Shown here: in pieces, positions 43,275 through 52,324 of the stretch
Numbering within the stretch: position 1 is the first letter of the stretch
Layout: each line of letters opens with the position of its first letter
Assembly: GCA_001447805.1 (NCBI GenBank)
Contig: CP013099.1
Span: forward strand, 2,737,181-2,801,180
DNA: 64,000 bases
Reading direction: 5' to 3'
DNA from: Candidatus Tenderia electrophaga
GTDB lineage: Bacteria; Pseudomonadota; Gammaproteobacteria; Tenderiales; Tenderiaceae
Made by a program: the position numbers and the translations under genes
The notes under the pieces: model-generated
What the model saw: the letters and a program-made list of their open reading frames with translations, nothing else
Database searches by the model: none
What the model was told of the DNA's origin: nothing

Positions 43275-45676
43275 GCGACTGGACCCTGGATTATGACGGC
43301 TTCGAGCCGGGGCAGGAGGCCTTGCGCGAGGCCTTGTGCACCCTGGGCAACGGCTATTTTGCCTGGCGCGGGGCCGCGCCTGAATCCCGGGCCGACGAGG
43401 TGCACTATCCGGGCACCTATATCGCCGGATGCTATAACCGCCTGCGCACCGAGATCGTCGGCGAGACCATCGAAAACGAAAGCCTGGTCAATGTCCCCAA
43501 CGGCTTGGTGTTGCAGTGGCGCATCGACGACGGCGATTGGGTTCGACTCGCCGACGTCGACATCCTAGAGTACCGCCAGCAGTTGATGATCAAACACGGC
43601 ATACTCAAGCGCAGCCTGCGCTATTGCGATCCGCAGGGTCGTCTCACCCGCATCGAACAACAACGCCTGGTCTCCTTGGACTCGCCTCACCTCGCGATTC
43701 TCAGCACCGTGATTCACGCTGAAAACTGGGCCGATACCATCGAGATCCGTAGCGCCCTGGACGGCCGGGTGTTAAACGCCGGCGTGGCGCGTTACAAGGA
43801 CTTGAACAAGCAGCACCTGCGTAGCGTGAACAGCGAGACACTCGACCCCGACAGCTTCGCCCTGACGGTGGCAACCACGCAGTCGCATATACGGATTGCT
43901 CAAGCCGTGCGCACGCGCTTGTGGCGCGGTGACACACGCATCACGCCCGCACCGGACATCGAACGCCGGGACGGCTACATCGCCCATCGCTATCACCTCG
44001 AACTCGATCCCGAACGAGCGCTCAGGATCGACAAGCTCATCGCCCTCTATACCTCGCGTGATCACGCCATTAGCGAGACGGGGCTGGAGGCGCGCAAGGC
44101 GGTGTCCGTCGACCAGGACTATGATGAACTGGCGGCAAGGCATATCACCCTGTGGAAGCAGCTATGGCAGCGCTTTGATGTCGATATACTCCATGACGAT
44201 CCGCGCGTGGAGTCCCGCACCAAACAGGTGCTGCGCCTGCATATCTTGCACTTGCTGCAGACCACCTCCCCCCATGTCATGGATTTGGACGTGGGCGTGC
44301 CCGCACGCGGTCTGCACGGCGAGGCCTATCGCGGTCATATCTTCTGGGACGAGCTGTTCGTCTTTCCCCTGTTCAACCTGCGCATGCCCGAGATCACCCG
44401 TGCCCTGCTGCGCTATCGCCATCGTCGCCTGGGGGAAGCGCGCGCGGCGGCCCGAAGGGCCGGGTATCAAGGCGCCATGTACCCCTGGCAAAGCGGCAGC
44501 AATGGTCGAGAAGAGAGTCAACATCTGCACCTGAACCCGAAGTCGGGCAACTGGATCCCGGACAACTCCCATCTGCAGCGTCATATCAACGCCGCCATCG
44601 CCTATAACGTCTGGCAGTATTATCAAGTGACCTGCGATGTTGAGTTTCTGTCCTGCTACGGTGCCGAAATGATCCTGGAGATCGCCCGCTTCTGGGCCAG
44701 CCTGGCCTCCTATAATGACTCCCTGGAGCGCTATGAGATTCACGCTGTCATGGGGCCGGACGAATATCATGATGCCTACCCGGGCAGCGAACAGCCCGGC
44801 GTGAACAACAACGCCTATACCAACGTGATGGCCGCGTGGGTGCTACTGCGCGCCTTGGAGATGCGCGACATCTTACCCAGCCAACGCTTCGCTGAACTGT
44901 GTCAGGCGCTGAACCTCGCCAGCGAGGAATTGGCGCACTGGGAGCAGGTGAGCCGGCGCATGTATATCCCGTTTCATGATGACGGCATCATCAGCCAGTT
45001 CGACGGCTATGACCAATTGGCGGCGTTCGACTGGGAGGGCTATCGCAGGAAATACGGCGACATACAGCGGCTGGACCGCATCCTGGAGGCCGAAGACGAT
45101 ACGCCAAACCGCTATCAGGTCTCTAAACAGGCGGACGTCTTGATGCTGTTTTACCTGTTCTCCGCCGAAGAACTGGGGGCGTTGTTCTCACGCCTGGGCT
45201 ACCCCTTCGAATATGAGACCATCCCGCGCAATATCGACTATTACGTGCAGCGCACCTGCCACGGCTCCACCCTCAGCCGGGTGGTCCATGCCTGGGTGCT
45301 GGCGCGGGCCGACCGCCCGGGGGCCTGGCCCCTGTTTATGCAGGCCTTGGAGAGCGACGTGGCCGACGTCCAGGGCGGCACAACCCCGGAGGGCATCCAC
45401 TGCGGCGCCATGGCCGGCACCGTCGACCTGGTCCAACGTTGCTTCACCGGCATCGAGACCCGCGGGGATGTGCTTTGGCTAAATCCACGCCTGCCCGAAG
45501 GACTCAAGCGCTTGACGCTCAACATTCGCTATCGCCAACAGATCTTGGAACTGTGGATCAGCCCCACCGCCCTGCGCATCAGTGCCGATCCGACCACCGG
45601 GCAGACGATCAAGCTGGGAATCGGTACGCAGATTCACCGGCTGCGCCCGGGCGAGTTGCGTGAATTCCAGTTGTGA
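43271..45676 (+). CDS. GH65 family disaccharide phosphorylase (trehalose/kojibiose/maltose type)
   Basis: 801 residues. N-terminal beta-sandwich (LGNGYFAWRGAAPES, ~25-40), helical linker, then the (alpha/alpha)6 barrel with GEAYRGHIFWDELFVFPLFN (~350), catalytic acid Glu ~498 in MGPDEYHD, and the phosphate-site region HGSTLSRVVHAWVLAR (~665). GH65 phosphorylases split disaccharides with phosphate to beta-glucose-1-phosphate and a sugar. With beta-PGM in the preceding overlapping gene, trehalose phosphorolysis to glucose-6-phosphate is the simplest pathway. Exact disaccharide not provable by eye. Confidence 0.88.
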   Translation: MSDWTLDYDGFEPGQEALREALCTLGNGYFAWRGAAPESRADEVHYPGTYIAGCYNRLRTEIVGETIENESLVNVPNGLVLQWRIDDGDWVRLADVDILEYRQQLMIKHGILKRSLRYCDPQGRLTRIEQQRLVSLDSPHLAILSTVIHAENWADTIEIRSALDGRVLNAGVARYKDLNKQHLRSVNSETLDPDSFALTVATTQSHIRIAQAVRTRLWRGDTRITPAPDIERRDGYIAHRYHLELDPERALRIDKLIALYTSRDHAISETGLEARKAVSVDQDYDELAARHITLWKQLWQRFDVDILHDDPRVESRTKQVLRLHILHLLQTTSPHVMDLDVGVPARGLHGEAYRGHIFWDELFVFPLFNLRMPEITRALLRYRHRRLGEARAAARRAGYQGAMYPWQSGSNGREESQHLHLNPKSGNWIPDNSHLQRHINAAIAYNVWQYYQVTCDVEFLSCYGAEMILEIARFWASLASYNDSLERYEIHAVMGPDEYHDAYPGSEQPGVNNNAYTNVMAAWVLLRALEMRDILPSQRFAELCQALNLASEELAHWEQVSRRMYIPFHDDGIISQFDGYDQLAAFDWEGYRRKYGDIQRLDRILEAEDDTPNRYQVSKQADVLMLFYLFSAEELGALFSRLGYPFEYETIPRNIDYYVQRTCHGSTLSRVVHAWVLARADRPGAWPLFMQALESDVADVQGGTTPEGIHCGAMAGTVDLVQRCFTGIETRGDVLWLNPRLPEGLKRLTLNIRYRQQILELWISPTALRISADPTTGQTIKLGIGTQIHRLRPGELREFQL

Positions 45677-45691
45677 AGCGGTCGCCGGTGA

Positions 45692-46345
45692 TCACTCCTG
45701 AGCGACATAGCGCAATTTGCGGCTGTCGAACGTATAGGTATGTCCGCTGCCCTGCTTGGTCAGGATTTGACTGCGCTTGAACAGGGCCAGGGTGCGACTC
45801 ACGCTTTCCGCCGTCACGCCCAGGATGTCCGCCATTTCATGCACCGTCAATAATTCCACCACACCGGCTGCCGCGCTGCGTTCGAATCTGGACAGGAACT
45901 CGATCAGCCGTGCCACCCGTGGCTTGATGCCACCGGTGGAGAACTCGGCGATCCAACGGTCCGCCTCGACCAGGTGGGCATAGACCTGGGTCAATATTTC
46001 CGCGAACTGGGCCGGCTCCTGACACCTGAGCAGGCGTAGCTTTTCCAGGGAGACGAACTGGGCATCCACATCCTCCACGGCCACGGCGGTGTGCTCGTAG
46101 GGCTGGCCAAGGATGCTTTCCAGCCCGATCCAATGATCGGGCGAATGCAGGCGTATGATGCGCGCCCGGCCATTGGGGAGATAGCTGAGCAACTTCACCA
46201 TACCCGCACGAATCCGATAGACGCCTGCGGCCGTGCCACCCTCCCGATACAGAACGTCTTTGGCGCAAAACTGTTTTGCGCGACAGTCCGCAATCAAAGA
46301 TGTTGCGTCACTGACGCCACTCTCTACGGCGTTAATCACGGCCAT
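45692..46345 (-). CDS. Crp/Fnr-family transcription regulator, FixK/Dnr-like
   Basis: 217 residues from ATG 46345 (AGGTGG upstream). An N-terminal cyclic-nucleotide-binding-fold domain (~15-125), dimerisation helix (LTQVYAHLVEADRWIAEF) and C-terminal winged helix with VHEMADILGVTAESVSRTLA. The recognition helix E-S-V-S-R matches the E-x-x-S-R of FNR, which reads TTGA half-sites, the same motif found upstream of many genes in this window. Only two N-terminal cysteines (C21, C27, C-X5-C) are present; the first FNR ligand cysteine and the C122 position are not conserved, so an oxygen-labile 4Fe-4S cluster is unlikely. It follows the PilZ gene with overlap. Confidence 0.92.
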   Translation of the reverse strand: MAVINAVESGVSDATSLIADCRAKQFCAKDVLYREGGTAAGVYRIRAGMVKLLSYLPNGRARIIRLHSPDHWIGLESILGQPYEHTAVAVEDVDAQFVSLEKLRLLRCQEPAQFAEILTQVYAHLVEADRWIAEFSTGGIKPRVARLIEFLSRFERSAAAGVVELLTVHEMADILGVTAESVSRTLALFKRSQILTKQGSGHTYTFDSRKLRYVAQE

Positions 46346-46799
46346 TCTCCCCACCTATGGCCAAGCGACGCTGACCCGTTTCATTGGACAGCCCCGCCTC
46401 GCCAGGCGCTTCAAGCGCCTCCAAAGGCGGGCGAAGAAGCTGTTCGACCACTTTACGCGCCGGCTCGTCCAGGGGCCTGAACATGACCCCGAATCCGCTG
46501 CTGGCGCGGTGCACCACCATGGCCGGCAGACACAACCAGTCCTCCGCATCCGTCCCCACCCGCACCAGAATATCGACGCATTCACAGCGACGTACGCGGG
46601 CCTTGCTCAGAACGAACATACCCTCGCCGCTGATGTTGTACATCAGCCCGGTCACGCCCGCATCGGCACGGCAATACACGTTGACGAAGGCCCAAGCGGA
46701 TTGCCTGGGATCCAGCCGGTGCTCCATGCATTCGCCGTGCACTGGCGATTGCGCCTTGATCTCTGCCGACTGCCATAGCCTCTTCCCTGACCCTACCAT
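46332..46799 (-). CDS. PilZ-domain protein
   Basis: 155 residues. The c-di-GMP-binding pattern appears as EHRLDPRQSAWAFVNVYC and, ~25 residues on, GLMYNISGEGMFVLSK, corresponding to R-x3-R and D/N-x-S-x2-G motifs; here the first motif is H-R-L-D-P-R, a spacing variant. The C-terminal half holds GFGVMFRPLDEPARKVVEQL. It overlaps the Crp/Fnr gene, suggesting that second-messenger input and oxygen/redox regulation are co-expressed. AGGAGG lies 11 bp upstream of the ATG. Confidence 0.8.
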   Translation of the reverse strand: MVGSGKRLWQSAEIKAQSPVHGECMEHRLDPRQSAWAFVNVYCRADAGVTGLMYNISGEGMFVLSKARVRRCECVDILVRVGTDAEDWLCLPAMVVHRASSGFGVMFRPLDEPARKVVEQLLRPPLEALEAPGEAGLSNETGQRRLAIGGENGRD

Positions 46800-46941
46800 T
46801 TGCTTCCGTGCCTCCTAGTTTATGCGCCTCAGTGATCACGCCGGCCCAGGCATCCTGTGCCGAGACCCAGCCGCCGGGGACACTGCAACTCCCCAGCCTC
46901 AACAAGGCTATTAGACTATGGAGGGGATGGATACTGGGACG

Positions 46942-46957
46942 AATCCTAAGTAGGATT
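46942..46957. promoter_or_regulatory. Inverted repeat upstream of PilZ-Crp/Fnr operon
   Basis: AATCCTA-AG-TAGGATT, a perfect 7-bp inverted repeat, followed by the 8-bp palindrome TTACGTAA (46956-46963), in the 202-bp gap before the PilZ gene. A 2-nt loop is too small for a terminator, so an operator, perhaps for the FixJ-like regulator encoded next door, is more likely. Confidence 0.5.
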
Positions 46958-47001
46958 ACGTAAATCGCTGAACACCTTGTTTGACTAAAAGGCTAGAGAA
47001 T

Positions 47002-47613
47002 TCAGCGTGTCTTGGTTGGACACAAATCCGAGAGCTTGATCAGCTCGGCAAGGTTGCTGGCACCCAGTTTGCGCATGATGTTGGCACGGTGCACCTCCAC
47101 GGTACGGGGGCTGAGATCCAGCGCGCGCGCGATCTCCTTGCTGGACAGCCCCTCCGTGACATGCGACATGACCTGTCGTTCTCTCGGCGTCAGGCGCTCA
47201 TAGGATTGTTGGGCGTGCCATTGCTGTTGTGTTGATTCACGCCGGTCCTCCGCCAGTGCCAGGGCCCCGCGCACCCGCTCCAGCAACACCTTGCCCCGGA
47301 CCGGCTTTTCCAGAAAATCCACCGCACCCGCCTGTAAGGCCTGGACCGCCATCGGGATGGTGCCGTGACCGGTGAGGAATATAACGGGGATGCGGTGCCC
47401 GGTCTCGGTCATCGCCGCCTGCACTTCGGCGCCGCTCAGACCGGGCATGGCCATGTCCAGGATGACACAACCGTGGCAATCCGCGTCAAATTGCGCCAAA
47501 AAGGCGGGGCCGTCGGCATAGGTCTGCACCCTAAACCCGGCCTCCTCCAACAATTGGCATAAGGCATCGCGCAGGGCCGCATCATCTTCAACGATATAAA
47601 CCGTTCCCGTCAT
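47002..47613 (-). CDS. FixJ-family response regulator
   Basis: 203 residues. Receiver domain (~4-118) with acidic pocket VEDDAA, phospho-acceptor Asp in VILDMAMPG (~54), Thr in FLTGHGTIPM and Lys in FLEKPV. LuxR/FixJ-type HTH (~140-200): LTPRERQVMSHVTEGLSSKEIARALDLSPRTVEVH. It should be phosphorylated by the kinase gene, whose stop overlaps its start by 4 bp (ATGA). In FixLJ systems the regulator activates fixK; here a Crp/Fnr gene lies just downstream on the same strand. Confidence 0.93.
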   Translation of the reverse strand: MTGTVYIVEDDAALRDALCQLLEEAGFRVQTYADGPAFLAQFDADCHGCVILDMAMPGLSGAEVQAAMTETGHRIPVIFLTGHGTIPMAVQALQAGAVDFLEKPVRGKVLLERVRGALALAEDRRESTQQQWHAQQSYERLTPRERQVMSHVTEGLSSKEIARALDLSPRTVEVHRANIMRKLGASNLAELIKLSDLCPTKTR

Positions 47614-50600
47614 GGCGCAAAGGGCAGGCGGAAATGAAATATACCGCCCGGTTGTTGTGGTTCAACCCACAGCCGGCCGCCGCTGGATTGGATCAGACTG
47701 AGGCTGATGCGCAGCCCAACCCCCAGGCCATAGGGCTTGTCACTGGCAAGTTTCTCGAACAGCCCCGCGGCCGTGTTCTCATCGAGGCCGGGCCCGGTGT
47801 CGACGACGCTGACCTGGGCCGCCTCGTTCACTGCACGTGAATACACGGTAATAACCCCTCCTGTCATTTGCGCGCCGTAAATGGCTTCGATGGCGTTACG
47901 CAGCAGGTTAAGTACGACCTGTTCGATGTGCACCTCGTCCGCCAAGACCGGCGGCAACGTGTCGTCCAGTTTCAGGCGAATGTTAATACCACAGGCCAAT
48001 GCCTTCGATTTCATCAAGCCGCAGGCGCGTCGGATCACCCCGTTCAAATCCATCGGGACCCGTTCGCTGCCATTGCGACCGACGAATTTGCGCAAGCGCC
48101 GAATGATCTCGCCGGCATGCATGGCCTGTTCGCTGATATCGCGCACTTTTTTACCGATCTGCTCCGGATCCAGGGGCGGATGATGCAACAACCGCTCACT
48201 ACTGTCGGCATGCATGATAATGGTGGCGAGCGGCTGGTTAAGTTCGTGGGCCAAGGTGGTGGCCAGCTCGTTGGCGGTCTGCAGGCGTTGCAGCCGGGAC
48301 GCCTCCTCCAGATGCTGGCGCGCCTCGGATTCCGCCTTGCGCTGTTCGGTCACATCCGTGCCGGAGCCGACGATACACTGGATCTCACCGGCCGTATTAC
48401 GAATGGCCGTCGAGCGCCAGCTGATGAGGCGCATGTCGCCCCCTTTTGTGAACCAGTGGTTCTCGTTGACCACCAGCCGTTCACCGGCGGCCAGGCGATC
48501 TACCACGGACCTGACGGAATCGGCTTCGTCCGCGGGAATCAGTTTCCACCACGCATCGGTTCCCTTTAGGGCGTCGAAGCGGTGCCCGGTCAGGCTCTCG
48601 CAAGCCGGGTTGAATTGAACCAGCTTTTCATCTTGATCGATCACGATGATCAAACTGCCCACGGTATCCAACACAACATCCTTGAAATTGCGTTCTGCCT
48701 CCAGTTGTTCACGGCGCTCCGCCAAGTTCAACTCCAAGGCCTTGCGCTGGCTGATATCGGCCACCGCGATAATTGCGTACAGGGGCACGCCTTCGGCGTC
48801 ACGCACCATAATCGTCTTTACCTCACCCCAGACGACATTGCCGTCGTGGTGCAGGAAACGCTGTTCGCACTGATATACCGCGCGCGCGTCCTGCGCCGCG
48901 CCGGACAGCTGCTCGAAGTAGACAGGCCGGTCATCGGGGTGGAGCAAATCGACGAAACTGCGCTGTTGCAAGTCGGCGTCCCTATAGCCCGTCATTTGAC
49001 GAAAGCGCGCATTCACCACAAGCAGGCGGCCGCTCTGCGGCTCGACCTGGCACATCCCCACAGGCGCATCAGCGAAGATTGCGCGAAACTCCCATTCGCG
49101 TTTCGCCAGAGATTCTTGCGCCACACGCCGTTCCTGGATTTCATCCTCCAGCTCGGCGGTGCGCGTGACCACGCGCTGCTCCAGGGTCCGGGCCATCTCG
49201 CGCAGCTCCAGCTCGGTTTGCTTGAGCTGGGTGATGTCGGTAAATGTCAGCACCACCCCGTCGACACGCCCGTCATGGCGCCGGTAGGAGGTGATTTGAC
49301 GCAGATACCAATGATCATCCTGCCCCTGCACCTCTTTGCTGATGGGAGCGACATGATTCAACACCTGGCGGATGTCCTGCTCCAGATCGGCGTCTTGGCA
49401 GCGGTAACTGATATCACTCAGGGGACGTCCGAGATCACTGTCAATAAGATTGAATAAGCGCGTAGCACTGGGTGTGAAACGCTGAATGGTATGGTCCGGC
49501 GCCAAGAACAATATCGCGGTATCGACGCTGGCGATGAGGTTGTCCATGTCGTTATTGGAACTTTCCAGCTCCTCGACCTTGTCCTGCAGCTGATTGTTGA
49601 CCGTGCTCAACTCTTCGTTGAGGGACTGCAATTCCTCCTTGGAACTCTCCAGCTCTTCATTGGTGGACTGCAGTTCCTCGTTGATCGACATGACCTCTTC
49701 GTTGGAGACCTTGAGTTCTTCATTGCTGCTTTCCAGCTCCTCGATGGTGCTCTGCAATTCCTCGCGGGTGGACTTGAGTTCAAACTCCAGTTGCTGCACC
49801 AAGGACTGGTCGCTGGCATCCGGATGAGCGGCGGCCGCCGGCGCCGGGCCGGGCAGCGTTTGCGGTTCGTCCTGGAATGTAATCAGGAACAGCTTGTCGC
49901 CCAGGCGCCGGTCCGGCAACGCTTGAACGCGCATCCGGACCGGCACGTTGCGGCCGTCGCGCTTGATGTGTAAATCCTGAATTTCGATATGCTGCTTGTC
50001 GCCCAGCGCGCCCTGCACCACGGCACGAATACGGGGCCGCAAGCCCGCATAGGCCAGGCTGAGCAAATCACTGCACGGCGGCCCGTCGGGCTGCTGCAGA
50101 TATAGATGAGTCGGCCCCGAGTAGTGCAGCACGTGGAAGCGCGTGTCGATCACCACCGCCGCCGGGGCGTACTTCTCCACCAAGATCTTGCGGGTGAGTT
50201 CTTGCAGCGCATTGGCCTGCCGCTGCACCGGCGGCGACGCGCGGTCCTGCTCGGCGCGGCGCTCTCCCGGCTGGATGGGAAAATTGGCATGCACCCGCCG
50301 CGCCGCGCTGAGACGACGAAAAATACGCCACTTGCGCGACACCGGCTGAAACAGATCCACCTGTCGGCCGATGCTCTCGGACGAACCCAACATCAGGAAG
50401 CCGCCCTCTTTGAGCGCGAAATGAAACAGCTGCAACAACATCTGCTGGACCTGGGATTCCAGATAGATGAGAAGATTGCGGCAACTCACCAGATCGAGTC
50501 GGGAAAACGGCGCATCGGTAAGCAGGTTCTGTGGCGCGAACAGCACCGCCTCTCGTAAGAACTTCTTGACCTGCCGCTTGTGACCGTCGACCTTGGTAAA

Positions 50601-51845
50601 AAAATGCTCAACCCGCCCGCCCCCCAGATCGTTGACCACACTCTCCGGATAGACGCCGCGACGGCCGACTTCGAGGGCGTTCTCATCCACGTCGGTGGCG
50701 AACACCTGCACCGGGCAGGTCTTGCCCGCGGCGTTGAGCGCCTCGAGCAGCAGGATGGCGATGGAATACGCCTCTTCGCCGGTGGCGCAGCCCGGCACCC
50801 AGACACGTATCGGCGCATCCGCAGCGCGCCCCTCGATCAAGTCCGGCAACACCAGGGTTTGCAGCACCTCATACATCTCAGGATTACGAAAAAAGGCGGT
50901 GACGCTGATAAGCAGGTCTTTACACAAGCGCTGCAGCTCATCCGGTTGGTCGCGCAACAGCGCCGCATAGTCGCTCAGCGTGTCTAGATGGTTAATCCCC
51001 ATACGCCGCAGCACGCGGCGCAGCACCATGCGTTTGCGATAGGCGCGGAAATCGAAACGGGTGCGCGCCTGAATCAATGCCAACACCTGGCTCAGGTCTT
51101 GCTCTACATCAGGGGATTGGACCGCCTCCTCGGTCTCAATAGGAAAATGGCGCACATAGTCAAGCAGCGCCTTGGGCATCTGTTCGGGCGCCAACACATA
51201 ATCCGCCAGACCCGTGTCAATGGCGCTCGTGGGCATGGACTCGTACTCGGCGCTGGACGGCTCCTGCACCATGACCATACCACCGGCACCCTTGATCGCC
51301 TTCAAGCCCGCGCTGCCGTAGCTGCCGGTGCCTGACAGAATAATGCCGATGGCCCATTCATGTTGATCGTCCGCCAGTGAGCGCAAAAAGGGGTCGATGG
51401 GCAGATCACTGGCGCTTTTCTGGGCTGGCCGGCGCAAACGGATCACACCTTGATCAAGGCTGAGAAAATGATCGGGGGGGATGACATAGACATGGTTGGG
51501 CGCCAAGCGTTGTCCGTCTTGCGCCTCGGACACCGGCATATCGGTTGTTCGGCCCACCAGCGTCGCCATCATGCTTTCGTGGCTGGGATCGAGATGGGGC
51601 ACCAGCACAAAGGCCATACCGCTGTCACCCGGCATGGCCTTGAAGAACGATTTAAAGGCCTCCACCCCCCCCGCGGAAGCCACCACACCGACGACGGGAA
51701 AGGGGCTTTCTGTTATATCACCGTCGGCTTGATCGCCGGACTCATGATGCGGCGCATCCGGATCTTGCAGCGCTGCGTGCGTATCTGACCGGCTGTCGCC
51801 TTCCGGCACGGAGTTTTCGGAATCATCCTCCCGTTCATCGGCCAT
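47610..51845 (-). CDS. CheB-CheR-PAS-histidine kinase fusion protein
   Basis: About 1411 residues from ATG 51845. Acidic N-terminal tail (~1-45); CheB-like methylesterase (~48-225: VVGVVASAGGVEAFKSFF, LVPHLDPSHESMM, GIILSGTGSYGSAG); CheR methyltransferase (~245-500: WVPGCATGEEAYSIAILL, LVSCRNLLIYLE); PAS-like region; a long coiled coil of repeated N-E-E-L blocks (~690-770); further PAS domains (FRAIFADAPVGMCQVEP; VVLDTVGSLIIVID); then HisKA (TLAHELNQPLATI) and HATPase (LNLLRNAIEAI, GVGLRISLSL) of FixL type. I infer a soluble PAS sensor kinase for the FixJ-like partner; what it senses is unknown. No haem-specific PAS residues could be confirmed. Confidence 0.92.
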   Translation of the reverse strand: MADEREDDSENSVPEGDSRSDTHAALQDPDAPHHESGDQADGDITESPFPVVGVVASAGGVEAFKSFFKAMPGDSGMAFVLVPHLDPSHESMMATLVGRTTDMPVSEAQDGQRLAPNHVYVIPPDHFLSLDQGVIRLRRPAQKSASDLPIDPFLRSLADDQHEWAIGIILSGTGSYGSAGLKAIKGAGGMVMVQEPSSAEYESMPTSAIDTGLADYVLAPEQMPKALLDYVRHFPIETEEAVQSPDVEQDLSQVLALIQARTRFDFRAYRKRMVLRRVLRRMGINHLDTLSDYAALLRDQPDELQRLCKDLLISVTAFFRNPEMYEVLQTLVLPDLIEGRAADAPIRVWVPGCATGEEAYSIAILLLEALNAAGKTCPVQVFATDVDENALEVGRRGVYPESVVNDLGGGRVEHFFTKVDGHKRQVKKFLREAVLFAPQNLLTDAPFSRLDLVSCRNLLIYLESQVQQMLLQLFHFALKEGGFLMLGSSESIGRQVDLFQPVSRKWRIFRRLSAARRVHANFPIQPGERRAEQDRASPPVQRQANALQELTRKILVEKYAPAAVVIDTRFHVLHYSGPTHLYLQQPDGPPCSDLLSLAYAGLRPRIRAVVQGALGDKQHIEIQDLHIKRDGRNVPVRMRVQALPDRRLGDKLFLITFQDEPQTLPGPAPAAAAHPDASDQSLVQQLEFELKSTREELQSTIEELESSNEELKVSNEEVMSINEELQSTNEELESSKEELQSLNEELSTVNNQLQDKVEELESSNNDMDNLIASVDTAILFLAPDHTIQRFTPSATRLFNLIDSDLGRPLSDISYRCQDADLEQDIRQVLNHVAPISKEVQGQDDHWYLRQITSYRRHDGRVDGVVLTFTDITQLKQTELELREMARTLEQRVVTRTAELEDEIQERRVAQESLAKREWEFRAIFADAPVGMCQVEPQSGRLLVVNARFRQMTGYRDADLQQRSFVDLLHPDDRPVYFEQLSGAAQDARAVYQCEQRFLHHDGNVVWGEVKTIMVRDAEGVPLYAIIAVADISQRKALELNLAERREQLEAERNFKDVVLDTVGSLIIVIDQDEKLVQFNPACESLTGHRFDALKGTDAWWKLIPADEADSVRSVVDRLAAGERLVVNENHWFTKGGDMRLISWRSTAIRNTAGEIQCIVGSGTDVTEQRKAESEARQHLEEASRLQRLQTANELATTLAHELNQPLATIIMHADSSERLLHHPPLDPEQIGKKVRDISEQAMHAGEIIRRLRKFVGRNGSERVPMDLNGVIRRACGLMKSKALACGINIRLKLDDTLPPVLADEVHIEQVVLNLLRNAIEAIYGAQMTGGVITVYSRAVNEAAQVSVVDTGPGLDENTAAGLFEKLASDKPYGLGVGLRISLSLIQSSGGRLWVEPQQPGGIFHFRLPFAP

Positions 51846-51991
51846 CTGCTGCTTTTTCCATCGTTTCACTGTCCCCCGTGCATGGCGCGTATGCAACTGC
51901 CTGCGGCAATATAACGGCCTCCCCTAGCTTATTCTACCGGATTCAAATCAGCGCCGTGCGGACTCTATTTGTCGCCTCTATCGCTGCCACT

Positions 51992-52006
51992 TTATCACCG
52001 TGATAA
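51992..52006. promoter_or_regulatory. Palindrome TTATCAC-C-GTGATAA upstream of kinase gene
   Basis: Perfect 7-bp half-sites around a single C, about 147 bp before the kinase start. It resembles a dimeric repressor/activator operator; the cognate protein is unknown. Confidence 0.5.
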
Positions 52007-52172
52007 GTCGCGCATACTCCTTGGCGCAACATCATATTAAATCTGCGCACCCGATATTATCAGCGCATAAAGTGGTATTGTGAATCTGACTTCCACTCCG
52101 CTGAAATAAGCCTTTTGAACGGGACGATTCGCGACGTAACGGCACTATTCCGGGAGGCAGGCAGAGATGACG

Positions 52173-52206
52173 GCCCGCACCGGGGCGACGCTGCGCCGGT
52201 GCGGGC
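52173..52206. terminator. GC-rich hairpin downstream of cytochrome c gene
   Basis: GCCCGCACCGG paired with CCGGTGCGGGC across a 12-nt loop. It could end the minus-strand cytochrome c transcript, but there is no U-tract after it, so termination is uncertain. Confidence 0.45.
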
Positions 52207-52324
52207 GTACTGCGGGGACAATCGGCATCGCTCGGCACATCGGGGTCGGGCGCTTAACCAACACGCGCGCGGCCGATCCCTGAGACGACAACCGCCGATG
52301 CAGCTCGGCGGGATGCGACGAGAT

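Larger units (their letters stand above)
51846..52324. other. 479-bp non-coding region upstream of the sensor kinase
   Basis: No gene supported. It contains an operator-like palindrome (51992-52006) and a strong GC hairpin (52173-52206), annotated separately. No FNR/FixK box seen. Confidence 0.6.

Noticed and set aside
45692-46345. Oxygen-sensing 4Fe-4S cluster in the Crp/Fnr protein
   Set aside because: Only a C-X5-C pair is present at the N-terminus; the first ligand and the C122-equivalent are not conserved.
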